Notes under the pieces: generated by a model
Seen by the model: only the letters and a program-made list of their open reading frames with translations
The model's database searches: none
Told to the model about the DNA's origin: nothing
Position numbers and translations under genes: made by a program
Shown here: positions 8,841-17,166 of the stretch, piece after piece
Numbering within the stretch: position 1 is the first letter of the stretch
Layout: each line of letters starts with the position of its first letter
Origin: Tunturibacter gelidoferens
GTDB taxonomy: Bacteria > Acidobacteriota > Terriglobia > Terriglobales > Acidobacteriaceae
NCBI RefSeq assembly: GCF_040358255.1
Contig: NZ_CP132938.1
Coordinates: 4,526,001-4,590,000, forward strand
DNA: 64,000 nt
Reading direction: 5' to 3'

Positions 8841-10091
8841 TCAAACCGCCGTAAACAATCCGTCCCGCGGATCTTCCGGATTCAACTTCGCCAACTCCCG
8901 CAGGATTTCCTTGCTCCGCTCATCCTGCACCTTCGGCACCACGATCTTCACCTCCACAATCTGATCGCCCCGCACTCCCTCCCGCGAAGCCGAAGGCACT
9001 CCCTTCTCTCGCAGTCGCAACTTCTGCCCCGTCTGGGTTCCAGGAGGAATCTTCAACTGCGTCCTCGCCCCACCCTCATGCGTATCGATAGTAGGCACTT
9101 CAATCTTCGCTCCCAGCGCAGCCTCCGTCATCGTAACCGGAACGGTTACATATATGTCATCCGCGCTCCGAGTAAACACCGGATGCGTCCCCGCCTTGAT
9201 AATCAAAAACAGATCCCCGGAAGGCCCACCATTAATCCCGGCATTTCCCTTTCCCGCCAGCCGAATTCTCTGGCCATCGCGCGTCCCCGCCTTGATGCGA
9301 AACTCGAGCGGCTCCCTCTTCGTCACCACTCCCTCACCATCGCACGTCGGGCACGAATTCTGCACCTTCCCCGACCCGCCGCACCGTGGGCATTGAATAT
9401 TGAACTTCATCCTCCCACCCATCTGTGTCACCTGCCCAGACCCATGGCACTCCGGACACTCCACACTCCCGCCCGTAGTCGACTTACCCTTGCAAGTCGG
9501 ACAAACCTCCTGCCGCTGAATCTCCAGCCGAGTCACGCCACCGCGCACCGCCGTCCAAAAGTCCACACTCACCTGATACTCAAGATCGGTCCCCGGCTGC
9601 GGCCCGCGCGAAGCCTGCTTCCCGCCATTGAACATCCCGCTGAAGATGTCCTTGAAGCTCCCGCCAAACCCACCACCCTGCTCCTGCTGCGCCGATCGTC
9701 CGCTCTGAAAATCCGAAAAATCGAACCCCCCAAAGTCGAACGGAACCTCCTGACCCGCTCCCCGGCCTGCGCTTGGACGCCCGCCGCCATATCCAGCAGA
9801 AGATGCACCGCCGCCATAGCCGCCACGAGCAGCTGCCTCCGCCGCAGCCGGATCGATATTGTCCGAGTAAAACCCAAACTGGTCGTAGATCTTCCGCTTC
9901 TTCTCATCACTCAATACATCGTTCGCCTCAGAGATCTCTTTAAACTTCTCTTCAGCTTTTTTGTCATTCGGATTCACGTCCGGGTGATACTTCCGCGCAG
10001 CCTTCCGAAACGCCTTGCGAATCTCATCTGCCGTCGCCGTCTTCTTCACGCCCAGCGTGCCGTAGTAGTCTTTCGTCTGTGTCGTCGCCAT
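8841..10091 (-). CDS. dnaJ: Molecular chaperone DnaJ (Hsp40)
   Basis: 416 residues starting at [15 protein letters not shown]. The J domain (about 6-75) has the HPD motif in [16 protein letters not shown] Gly-rich linker ([15 protein letters not shown]) follows, then four zinc-binding CxxCxGxG repeats near residues 195-260 ([32 protein letters not shown]; the first and last deviate from the final Gly) and the C-terminal substrate-binding domain. DnaJ stimulates DnaK ATPase and delivers unfolded clients. No grpE lies between dnaK and dnaJ; instead three unrelated genes do. The start gives a J domain at the usual distance; an ATG 24 bp further upstream is less likely. Confidence 0.97.
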   Translation of the reverse strand: MATTQTKDYYGTLGVKKTATADEIRKAFRKAARKYHPDVNPNDKKAEEKFKEISEANDVLSDEKKRKIYDQFGFYSDNIDPAAAEAAARGGYGGGASSAGYGGGRPSAGRGAGQEVPFDFGGFDFSDFQSGRSAQQEQGGGFGGSFKDIFSGMFNGGKQASRGPQPGTDLEYQVSVDFWTAVRGGVTRLEIQRQEVCPTCKGKSTTGGSVECPECHGSGQVTQMGGRMKFNIQCPRCGGSGKVQNSCPTCDGEGVVTKREPLEFRIKAGTRDGQRIRLAGKGNAGINGGPSGDLFLIIKAGTHPVFTRSADDIYVTVPVTMTEAALGAKIEVPTIDTHEGGARTQLKIPPGTQTGQKLRLREKGVPSASREGVRGDQIVEVKIVVPKVQDERSKEILRELAKLNPEDPRDGLFTAV

Positions 10092-10140
10092 AATCTTCTT
10101 CCATTCTCTTACCAATGCGCCTCACGCGCATCTCTAAACC

Positions 10141-11043
10141 TTACCCAACCTTCTCCTCAGGTGCCGCTTGGCAAACCGGACACCAGAACAGATTCCGTCC
10201 CGCCATTACCTTCGTCAAAATCTTCGTCCCGCTAATCCAACAGGGCCGCCCCTGCCGGCGATACACATAATGCGCCTCTTCCTTCAGCACCGGCCCACTC
10301 TTATGTGGCCGATCCTTAGGCTTCGTCGTCACAATCCTCCGGTCAACCATCCCCGCCTTCATCAACACGCCCGCCTCCTTCCATATCGACCGCAGCGTGC
10401 GCTCCTCTACCTCCTTCCCCGGCGTAAACGGACTCAGCCTCGCCCGAAATAGCAACTCCGCGCGAAAGATATTCCCAACTCCCGCCACCACCGATTGATC
10501 CATCAGCAGCTCACCAATCGCCTTCTTACTCTTCGCAATCCTCGCAACCATCTTCTCCGGGCCGTCTCCATTCAGCGGATCGGGCCCCAGCCGCTCCAGC
10601 AGCGCATCCCACTTCGCCTGCGAATAGATCGAGCAGTCCATCGGCCCGCGCAGCTCCACCCAAGCCACCTTCGCCGCCTCGATGTGTCCAATCCCATCGT
10701 CATCCGAGTACCACGCATGCCGCTTACTCACTCCCGGAGCAGCCGGCTTCTTCACGGCCGCCTCATTCCACATCCGCAATCGCAGCGCGCCGCGTACATC
10801 AGGCAGCGGCCCGGAGCCCTCCGTAAAGTCCCCTTGCAAGCCAAGATGCACATGCAGAATCAAGTCCTTTCCAAAGTCGTACCCCAGATGCTTCCCCACA
10901 GCCAGCACCCGCCTCAGCTTTCGCCCATCGATCATCCCCGAATCAACAAACCGCCCCTGCGGCCCATCCACTCGAACAGTCTTCCCCGCAAATGCCGCAG
11001 CATGCCTCTCGGCCCATCGATGAATCTCATTTCCCTCAGGCAT
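10141..11043 (-). CDS. nei: Nei/Fpg-family DNA glycosylase (Nei1-like), zinc finger lacking one cysteine
   Basis: 300 residues. The N-terminus MPEGNEIHRWAERHA gives the catalytic Pro-Glu of the Fpg/Nei family (nucleophile Pro2 after Met removal). The helix-two-turn-helix region near residues 165-195 reads LLMDQSVVAGVGNIFRAELLF. The C-terminal segment VYRRQGRPC...RNLFWCPVCQ corresponds to the zinc finger of mycobacterial Nei1, but the first pair is CWIS instead of CxxC. The enzyme would excise oxidised bases in base-excision repair. The start ATG overlaps the end of the upstream membrane-protein gene by 8 bp, suggesting translational coupling. Whether zinc is still bound, or a zincless finger is used, is open. 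Confidence 0.9.
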   Translation of the reverse strand: MPEGNEIHRWAERHAAAFAGKTVRVDGPQGRFVDSGMIDGRKLRRVLAVGKHLGYDFGKDLILHVHLGLQGDFTEGSGPLPDVRGALRLRMWNEAAVKKPAAPGVSKRHAWYSDDDGIGHIEAAKVAWVELRGPMDCSIYSQAKWDALLERLGPDPLNGDGPEKMVARIAKSKKAIGELLMDQSVVAGVGNIFRAELLFRARLSPFTPGKEVEERTLRSIWKEAGVLMKAGMVDRRIVTTKPKDRPHKSGPVLKEEAHYVYRRQGRPCWISGTKILTKVMAGRNLFWCPVCQAAPEEKVG

Positions 11044-11698
11044 CGTCTCTCAACCTCGTCGCAGTCAACTGTGTCTGATGGCGCCGCCGAATACGCCGCG
11101 GCCGCCCACTCGTCTTCAACTCATACTGGTAGTGCTCAATAATGCGCTCCGGAGTCCACAGCGCCCAGTGCTCGCCCTTCTGGGTCTGCATTCTGTCCAT
11201 CTGAATCTCATCCATCTGACGCATCATTTTCTGCAAATCTCTATAGTGCTCTGTATAAGAGCTCTCTTCACTCTCTATCAGAGGCTGCATATCCACATAG
11301 ACCGGCTGCGCCCACTCATAGAATGTGTGCCACACGTCATATACATCCAGGTGTCCCTTCTTCACCAGCAACGACAGGTGTTCATAAAAATCCAGCACCT
11401 CGAACGCGCTCACCGGAGGCTCCTCCACCGTCCAGGGCTTTAATCCCTCATCGTCCAGCCGCGACTCCGCAAGCCTCCGCCTTACCGCGACAAACTTCTC
11501 CGACAAAAAGAAGCTCAACTGTTTCTCAAGGTTCTCAACTGCGCGGTAATCCCGCTCATGCCGCAGTTGCAAACCTGCATAAGAGATAGCCGCAACACTC
11601 GTAACTACCAGAGCTGCCGTTGCCACCGCCTGAACCGCCTCCCAATTGACCACCAGGTGTCCTCCAGCCTCCTTTGATGCATCCACGCAGGATCCCAT
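11036..11698 (-). CDS. Hypothetical single-span membrane protein (DUF4760-like layout)
   Basis: 220 residues with one transmembrane helix near residues 18-42 (VQAVATAALVVTSVAAISYAGLQL), followed by a charged cytoplasmic domain rich in Glu, Arg and Met. The layout (short N-tail, one helix, HERDYRAVENLEKQLSFFLSEKF helical region) resembles DUF4760-type proteins of unknown function. The coding frame overlaps the downstream nei start by 8 bp, so the two are probably cotranslated. An in-frame GTG nearer the helix (HLVVNWEAVQ) may be the true start; the upstream ATG has only a weak ribosome site. No function is assigned. Confidence 0.65.
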   Translation of the reverse strand: MGSCVDASKEAGGHLVVNWEAVQAVATAALVVTSVAAISYAGLQLRHERDYRAVENLEKQLSFFLSEKFVAVRRRLAESRLDDEGLKPWTVEEPPVSAFEVLDFYEHLSLLVKKGHLDVYDVWHTFYEWAQPVYVDMQPLIESEESSYTEHYRDLQKMMRQMDEIQMDRMQTQKGEHWALWTPERIIEHYQYELKTSGRPRRIRRRHQTQLTATRLRDDA

Positions 11699-11842
11699 CT
11701 AACCGCTGCCCATAAACAGCGAGGACGACGGCCAACGCACTTGAAGTCGCGCCTGCCTTCGTCCTCACCAACTGCTTAATCTCGATCTCCTACCAGTACC
11801 AGGAAGCACGTCGGCTCATTTCAACCGCGCTTCATCCAAGCA

Positions 11843-12013
11843 TTAGTTCCAAACCTGCCGTGCCTCAATCGCCTCAATCTGAAACATCTGGTCCGGCTCC
11901 ATCTGCTGCATCCGCTGGGCGAACTGCATCGCTTCTTCCTTGGTGTCGAACATCATCCGGTTGTACAGCCGGCCTGCTCGAACCTGGTCGCACTTCCACA
12001 TCGTCTCGGTCAT
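11843..12013 (-). CDS. Small hypothetical protein, 56 aa
   Basis: The ATG at 12011-12013 is preceded by GGAGG with a 7-nt spacer (12021-12025 on the plus strand), a near-ideal ribosome site. The frame remains open upstream, but the extension lacks a ribosome site. The protein (MTETMWKCDQVRAGRLYNRM, then a Met/Gln-rich helix and EAIEARQVWN) is soluble, has one cysteine, and has the look of a small conserved acidobacterial protein. It lies between dnaK and the DUF4760-like gene within the chaperone block. No function is known. Confidence 0.65.
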   Translation of the reverse strand: MTETMWKCDQVRAGRLYNRMMFDTKEEAMQFAQRMQQMEPDQMFQIEAIEARQVWN

Positions 12014-12162
12014 GGTCTTCCCTCCAAGCAATCGATTGAGTTCCAGGTTCTCCATCCAAAACGTCTCTGCGTACCTATCTTCGCTTTTTCCCTTGCTCAC
12101 TGCTACACACCTTTCTGGTGATAGACGCACTCTACACGCCAATCGCCGTCAGCCGGCCTGAT

Positions 12163-12196
12163 AAAAAGGAGGGGCACCCCGTCAGGAACGCCCCTC
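12163..12196 (-). terminator. Rho-independent terminator of dnaK
   Basis: Stem GAGGGGC (12169-12175) pairs with GCCCCTC (12190-12196) and is extended by GG/CC across a one-base bulge. On the minus strand it is followed by a TTTTT run (12163-12167). It sits 40 bp past the dnaK stop and separates dnaK from the genes that follow. Confidence 0.75.
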
Positions 12197-12234
12197 ACCT
12201 TTATTACGTCAAAACCAGACCTTCCGGATTACAC

Positions 12235-14151
12235 TTATTTCTTTTCATCGACGTCGACGTACTCGGCATCGATCACGCCTTCATCCTTCTTCGGCTCTTC
12301 ATGAGATTCGGTCGTGCCTGTCGCACCATCGGTCGGTGCTGAAGCTGCTGAGGCCTTGTACATCGCCTCAGCCAGCTTGTGGCTAACCGTAGTTAGACGA
12401 TCCTTCGCAGCATTCAGCTCAGTCGCACTCGGCGAGCCAGCCAGAGTCGTCTTAGCCTCAGCCAGCGCCGTCTCAACCTCGGTTTTGTCCGACGCCTGAA
12501 CCTTATCGCCCGCATCCTTCAACATCTTTTCGATGTTGTAGACCAGCGAATCCAGTCCATTCCGCGCCTCAACCGCATCGCGCTGCTCTTTATCTTCAGC
12601 AGCATGAGCCTCGGCATCCTTCGCCATCCGCTCAACCTCTTCCTTGCTCAGGCCCGACGAACTCGTGATCGTAATCTTCTGATCCTTACCCGTGGCATTA
12701 TCCTTCGCCGTCACATTAAGAATGCCGTTCGCGTCGATGTCGAACGTCACCTCGATCTGCGGCACGCCACGCGGAGCCGGAGGAATTCCAGCCAGCTTGA
12801 ACTTGCCCAGCGTCCGGTTCTGCGCCGCCATAGGTCGTTCCCCCTGCAACACATGCACCTCAACCTCAGTCTGCGAGTCGGCCGCCGTAGAAAATGTCTC
12901 CGTCTTCTTCGTCGGTATCGTCGTGTTCCGGTTGATCATCGCCGTGGCAACACCGCCCATCGTCTCAATCGACAACGTCAGCGGAGTCACATCGAGCAGC
13001 AGCAGGTCCTTCACCTCGCCAGCCAGAACACCAGCCTGAACCGCCGCACCGATCGCTACAACCTCATCCGGATTCACACCCTTATGCGGCTCCTTGCCGA
13101 ACAGGTCCTTCACCAGCTGCTGAATCTTCGGCATACGAGTCTGACCGCCGACCAGAACCACCTCGTCGATCTTGCTTGCGTCCACACCGGCGTCCTTCAT
13201 CGCCTGCTTGCAAGGTCCAATCGACCGCTGCAGCAGATCATCGACCAGCGACTCCAGCTTCGCACGAGTCAACTTCCGCACCAGGTGCTTCGGCCCACTC
13301 GCATCGGCAGTAATAAACGGCAGATTGATCTCCGTCTCCTGCGCCGTCGACAACTCGATCTTCGCCCGCTCCGCAGCATCCTTCAGCCGCTGCAGCGCCA
13401 TCTCGTTGCCCTTCGAGTGCAGATCAAGCCCGGTCTCCGACTTGAACTCCGCAATCAACCAATCCACAATGCGCTGGTCGAGATTGTCGCCGCCAAGGTG
13501 TGTATCGCCATTGGTCGACTTCACCTCAATCACGCCTTCGCCAACCTCGAGGATCGAGATATCGAACGTACCGCCGCCGAAGTCATAGACCGCAATCGTC
13601 TCGTCCTTCTTCTTATCTAGCCCATACGCCAGCGCAGCCGCCGTCGGCTCGTTCACAATGCGCTTCACATCAAGCCCGGCAATCTTGCCGGCATCTTTCG
13701 TCGCCTGACGCTGTGCATCGTTGAAGTAAGCCGGAACCGTAATCACAGCCTCGGTCACCGAAGTCCCCAGATAATCCTCCGAAGCTTTCTTCAACTTCTG
13801 CAGAATCATCGCCGAGATCTCAGGCGGCGTGTACTCCTTGCCCTGCGCCACAATGACGATGTTGTCGCCCTTCGCCACCACCTTGTACGGCACCATCTTC
13901 ATCTCATCGCCAACCTCGTTCAACCGGCGACCCATAAAGCGCTTGATCGAATAGATCGTGTTCTCCGGGTTGGTAATCGCCTGCCGCTTGGCCACCTGGC
14001 CCACCAGCCGCTCCCCGCCCTTGGTAAACGCAACCACCGACGGAGTCGTCCGGCCACCCTCTTCGTTCGGGATCACCTTTGGCTCGCCACCTTCCATCAC
14101 CGCCACACATGAGTTCGTTGTTCCCAAGTCAATTCCAATAATCTTCGCCAT
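12235..14151 (-). CDS. dnaK: Molecular chaperone DnaK (Hsp70)
   Basis: 638 residues beginning [16 protein letters not shown]. Hsp70 signatures are present: GIDLGTTNS (phosphate 1), [13 protein letters not shown] near residue 195, and [15 protein letters not shown] near 335; the substrate-binding domain follows and the C-terminus ends EYVDVDEKK as in canonical DnaK. It is the ATP-dependent hub of cytoplasmic protein folding and probably the corepressor for HspR. The start matches the universal N-terminus; an upstream in-frame ATG (14175) would add eight residues of no conserved type. Expression is likely controlled at the HAIR-like site 60 bp upstream. Confidence 0.98.
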   Translation of the reverse strand: MAKIIGIDLGTTNSCVAVMEGGEPKVIPNEEGGRTTPSVVAFTKGGERLVGQVAKRQAITNPENTIYSIKRFMGRRLNEVGDEMKMVPYKVVAKGDNIVIVAQGKEYTPPEISAMILQKLKKASEDYLGTSVTEAVITVPAYFNDAQRQATKDAGKIAGLDVKRIVNEPTAAALAYGLDKKKDETIAVYDFGGGTFDISILEVGEGVIEVKSTNGDTHLGGDNLDQRIVDWLIAEFKSETGLDLHSKGNEMALQRLKDAAERAKIELSTAQETEINLPFITADASGPKHLVRKLTRAKLESLVDDLLQRSIGPCKQAMKDAGVDASKIDEVVLVGGQTRMPKIQQLVKDLFGKEPHKGVNPDEVVAIGAAVQAGVLAGEVKDLLLLDVTPLTLSIETMGGVATAMINRNTTIPTKKTETFSTAADSQTEVEVHVLQGERPMAAQNRTLGKFKLAGIPPAPRGVPQIEVTFDIDANGILNVTAKDNATGKDQKITITSSSGLSKEEVERMAKDAEAHAAEDKEQRDAVEARNGLDSLVYNIEKMLKDAGDKVQASDKTEVETALAEAKTTLAGSPSATELNAAKDRLTTVSHKLAEAMYKASAASAPTDGATGTTESHEEPKKDEGVIDAEYVDVDEKK

Positions 14152-14211
14152 CCCAAATCCCCATTCCGGGCGCACAGCCCATCAACATTTTTGACCTCTT
14201 AAGAATCTCAC

Positions 14212-14232
14212 CTTGAGTCACTTATTGTCAAC
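14212..14232 (-). promoter_or_regulatory. HAIR-like HspR operator overlapping a TTGACA -35 box of dnaK
   Basis: On the minus strand the sequence is GTTGACA, seven bases, ACTCAAG. The HAIR consensus is CTTGAGT-N7-ACTCAAG: the second half matches 7/7 and the first 4/7, with the exact 7-base spacer. The first half contains TTGACA, a perfect sigma-70 -35 hexamer, in the correct orientation for dnaK, so a bound repressor would cover the promoter. No convincing -10 hexamer was found at 16-18 bp. Confidence 0.6.
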
Positions 14233-14511
14233 TATTCTGATGTACCTAGCCACTCTTAGGATTCAGAACCCTTACCCCTTCTTTCAAATAGCTTTAGATC
14301 CCCTTCAGCCATTACAAAAGAACCGAAACCTGACCCCAAAATCCTCTCGAAGAACCTCCAGTCCCCCACAGCTACTTCCGATAAACCAAACACGTGATCC
14401 GCCAAAACATCCCGGCGCCCTCACCCAATCGGTCCCTCGAAGGTGTCATTGTCGCCCTTGATGCCCCCGGTTACGCTTCCTTCAATTAATGCATCACTTG
14501 GAGCTCTGCTC
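14233..14511. other. Intergenic region between divergent dnaK and the small lipoprotein gene
   Basis: Together with 14152-14232 this makes a 360-bp gene-free stretch. The left end holds the dnaK control region. The rest is rich in C and T on the plus strand and has no frame with a plausible start and ribosome site. It presumably also carries the lipoprotein promoter, which I could not place. Confidence 0.5.
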
Positions 14512-14793
14512 ATGCCTTCCCTTACTGCAAGCCGCACCGCACGCCGTCTTTTGAAAGTCGCCTCCCTGGGCCTCGCAGGCCTCCTAGCCGGTCTTCTCTC
14601 GGGTTGTAACGCCACCGAAGACTCCCCCAACATCTCGACCACCACCTACACCTGGTCCACCCACCTCCCCAAGAGCCTCGACGCCGTTCAAGTCCCCCCA
14701 CTCCGCCACTCCCCCTCCACGCGGAGGCTTCAGATTGGCTCTTATCACAACGTCTCCCAGTCGATGGGCCCGATGGGCCGCAACCCCTCCTAA
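14512..14793 (+). CDS. Small lipoprotein of unknown function, 93 aa
   Basis: The ATG at 14512 follows GGAG by 8 nt. The protein has a basic N-terminus (MPSLTASRTARRLLK), a hydrophobic core (VASLGLAGLLAGLL) and a lipobox LLSGC with Cys at residue 32, so it should be lipid-anchored after signal peptidase II cleavage. The mature part is only about 60 residues, Ser/Pro/Thr-rich, with no recognised domain. A strong terminator follows 57 bp after the stop, supporting a single-gene unit. Confidence 0.75.
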   Translation: MPSLTASRTARRLLKVASLGLAGLLAGLLSGCNATEDSPNISTTTYTWSTHLPKSLDAVQVPPLRHSPSTRRLQIGSYHNVSQSMGPMGRNPS

Positions 14794-14849
14794 AGTCCGT
14801 CGACACAGAACCGGCAGCTCGAGCGCCGGATAACCATAACCAACAAAGC

Positions 14850-14887
14850 GCGGCAGGCTCCATCCAACGGGCCTGCCGCCTTTTTTT
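14850..14887 (+). terminator. Rho-independent terminator after the lipoprotein gene
   Basis: A 9-bp GC-rich stem GCGGCAGGC (14850-14858) and GCCTGCCGC (14871-14879) with a 12-nt loop, followed by a run of seven T (14881-14887). Confidence 0.9.
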
Positions 14888-14989
14888 GCGCCGCTAACCG
14901 CACGCGGGAACTCGAAATGCATCCATCAACTCCTTTTTTGCCTCTATTTAGGAGACAATCACTGCACCCAAGGAACCCCTCTAAAGACC

Positions 14990-16576
14990 ATGGCCTCGGC
15001 TGCGACCGCACCACCCGATCAATCCGCTTCAGTCACCCAGGGTGTGAACCCCTGGCTCATCGCCGCCTCGGTCATGCTCGCCACGTTCATGGAGGTGCTC
15101 GACACCGCCATCGCCTCGGTCGCCCTTCCCTACATTGCCGGCTCCCTCTCTGCCTCGAACGACGAAGCCACCTGGGTCCTCACCAGCTACCTCGTCGCCA
15201 ACGCCATCGTTCTCCCCGCGAGCAACTGGTTTTCCCTCAAATTCGGCCGTAAGCGCTTTCTCCTCTCCTGCATCGTCATCTTCACCGTCGCCAGCTTCGC
15301 CTGCGGAGCAGCTCCCACCCTCGGCATCTTGCTGCTCGCCCGCATCGTTCAAGGCGCAGGCGGTGGCGCCCTGCAACCTCTCTCCCAGGCCATCCTCCTC
15401 GAATCCTTCCCACCCTCCAAACGCGGAGCTGCCATGGCCGTCTTCGCCTTCGGAGTCGTCGTAGCCCCCGTCCTCGGACCCACCCTCGGCGGCTGGCTCA
15501 CCGACACCTACTCCTGGCGCTACGCCTTCTACATCAACATCCCCATCGGCATCATGGCCATTCTCATGATCAGCCGCTTCGTCCACGACCCGCCGTACAT
15601 CAGCAAAGCGCGAGTCCCCGCCTTCGACCGCTACGGCTTCGCCGCCCTCGTCGTCTGGACCGGCTGTCTCCAGGTCGTCCTCGACAAAGGTCAGGAAGAC
15701 GACTGGTTCGGAGCCACCTGGATCCGCTGGGCCGTCTTCTTCCTCGTCACATCTTTTATTTACTTCTGCTGGCACTGCTGGCGCGACAAAGACACCATCG
15801 TCGACCTAAAAGTCCTCAAAGACCGAAACTTCCTCCTCGGCTCGATCCTCATCTTCATGTTCGGCGTTGGCATCTACTCCACCGTCACCGTCCTGCCACT
15901 CTTCTATCAGGAGCTCCTCGGCTACACCGCCTTCACCGCTGGCCTCGTCGTCGCGCCGCGCGGCATCGGCGCCGTCTGCGGCATGCCCATCATCGGTTAC
16001 CTCTCCAACAAAGTAGACCCGCGCTATCTGCTCACCTTCGGCTTCTTCACCTTTGGTCTCACCACCCTCTACTTCGGCAACGTCACCCTCGACATCTCCC
16101 CCACCACCCTGCTCCTCCCCATCCTCATTACCGGCTTCGGTCTCAGCTTCATCTTCGTCCCCATCAGCACCGCCGCTTACGGCACCCTTGATGCAAAACA
16201 GATCGGCAACGCCAGCGGCCTCTTCAACCTCATGCGCAACGTCGGCGGCTCCATCGGGATCTCCATCGCCTCCACCCTGCTAACCCGACGCTCCGACGTC
16301 CACCAGAACGAGATCCTCAACTCGGTCCCCCGCACCGGCCAGCAGTTTCAAAACTCCCTCGGCAGCATGACCCAGTTCCTGACCAACCCCTACGGACAGT
16401 CGAACGCTGCCGATCCCGCCCAGGCCTCCCTCTATCAGCAGCTCGGCCGCCAGGCCTCCCTCTGGTCCTTCGTCGACGTCTTTCGCTGGCTCTCTCTCCT
16501 CTGCTTCTTCTGCGTCGGCATCGTCTGGCTCTTCAAAAAAGTAAAACCAGGCAAGCCCCCCGCCGGCGCTCATTAG
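14990..16576 (+). CDS. MFS transporter, DHA2 (EmrB/QacA) drug:H+ antiporter family
   Basis: 528 residues, about 14 transmembrane helices. Family motifs: FMEVLDTAIASVALPYIAG in helix 1 (DHA2 motif D1-like), LKFGRKRFLL (motif A), RIVQGAGGGALQPLSQA (motif B region) and GPTLGGWLTDTYSWRYAFYI (motif C). It should export hydrophobic or cationic compounds using the proton gradient. Most DHA2 exporters partner with an EmrA-type adaptor, but none lies next to it. The next frame starts 4 bp after its stop, so the broken acetyltransferase behind it was once cotranscribed. Confidence 0.93.
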   Translation: MASAATAPPDQSASVTQGVNPWLIAASVMLATFMEVLDTAIASVALPYIAGSLSASNDEATWVLTSYLVANAIVLPASNWFSLKFGRKRFLLSCIVIFTVASFACGAAPTLGILLLARIVQGAGGGALQPLSQAILLESFPPSKRGAAMAVFAFGVVVAPVLGPTLGGWLTDTYSWRYAFYINIPIGIMAILMISRFVHDPPYISKARVPAFDRYGFAALVVWTGCLQVVLDKGQEDDWFGATWIRWAVFFLVTSFIYFCWHCWRDKDTIVDLKVLKDRNFLLGSILIFMFGVGIYSTVTVLPLFYQELLGYTAFTAGLVVAPRGIGAVCGMPIIGYLSNKVDPRYLLTFGFFTFGLTTLYFGNVTLDISPTTLLLPILITGFGLSFIFVPISTAAYGTLDAKQIGNASGLFNLMRNVGGSIGISIASTLLTRRSDVHQNEILNSVPRTGQQFQNSLGSMTQFLTNPYGQSNAADPAQASLYQQLGRQASLWSFVDVFRWLSLLCFFCVGIVWLFKKVKPGKPPAGAH

Positions 16577-16579
16577 CTC

Positions 16580-17076
16580 ATGGTCACTCTTCACCGGGTC
16601 ACTCCAACCCTATCCGCCAGCCACAAAACAGTTCGCCTTTGCGCTCTCCAGGACACACCATCCGCCTTCGGAAGCACCTCCGCCCGCGAATCTCAATTCT
16701 CTGAAACCGACTGGCATAGCCGCGCCGCCAATCTCTGCACCCCACAATCGATCGGATACCTCGCATATCATCAGGACGAGTATTGCGGCATCGCCTGTGG
16801 CTTCCTCGATCAACAAGTCCGCACAGCGCCGAACTCGTATCCATGTGGGTTGCGCCCAACCACCGTCGCGCTGGAACCGGCAGGCTCCTTGTCAAGGCGA
16901 TCGAATCCTGGGCTCGCCTCTGTGCAGCGCACACCCTTCGTCTCATGGTCACCAACAACAATCTTGCTGCCATATCTTTCTACGAGCGCCTTGGATTCAC
17001 CAAAAACGACCGAACAGAGCCGTATCCCAACGATCCCAATCTGATCGAATACGAAATGTCCAAATTGCTTCTTTGA
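16580..17076 (+). pseudogene. GNAT N-acetyltransferase, broken by a single frameshift
   Basis: Frame 2 from ATG 16580 encodes the N-terminal half (TVRLCALQDTPSAFGST ... GIACGFLDQQ). Frame 1 then carries SPHSAELVSMWVAPNHRR with the acetyl-CoA loop RRAGTGRLLVKAIESWA and the C-terminal NNNLAAISFYERLGF typical of the family, ending at 17076. The junction is at about 16810-16822, where removing the effect of a one-base deletion restores one continuous GNAT of about 165 residues. It lies 3 bp behind the DHA2 exporter gene. Either it is a genuine recent pseudogene or a base was lost in assembly. Confidence 0.82.
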
Positions 17077-17088
17077 TCTTCCCGCCCT

Positions 17089-17112
17089 CAGACCGATCGA
17101 CAGACCGATCGA
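17089..17112. repeat. Two tandem copies of a 12-bp unit
   Basis: CAGACCGATCGA occurs twice in direct succession (17089-17100 and 17101-17112), followed by CAG. It lies between the broken acetyltransferase and the next gene. Possible slippage product; no function suggested. Confidence 0.8.
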
Positions 17113-17166
17113 CAGCAGTCAACATCACGTAATGCCCACGTCTGACTCTGCGATACCCTCAAAGAC

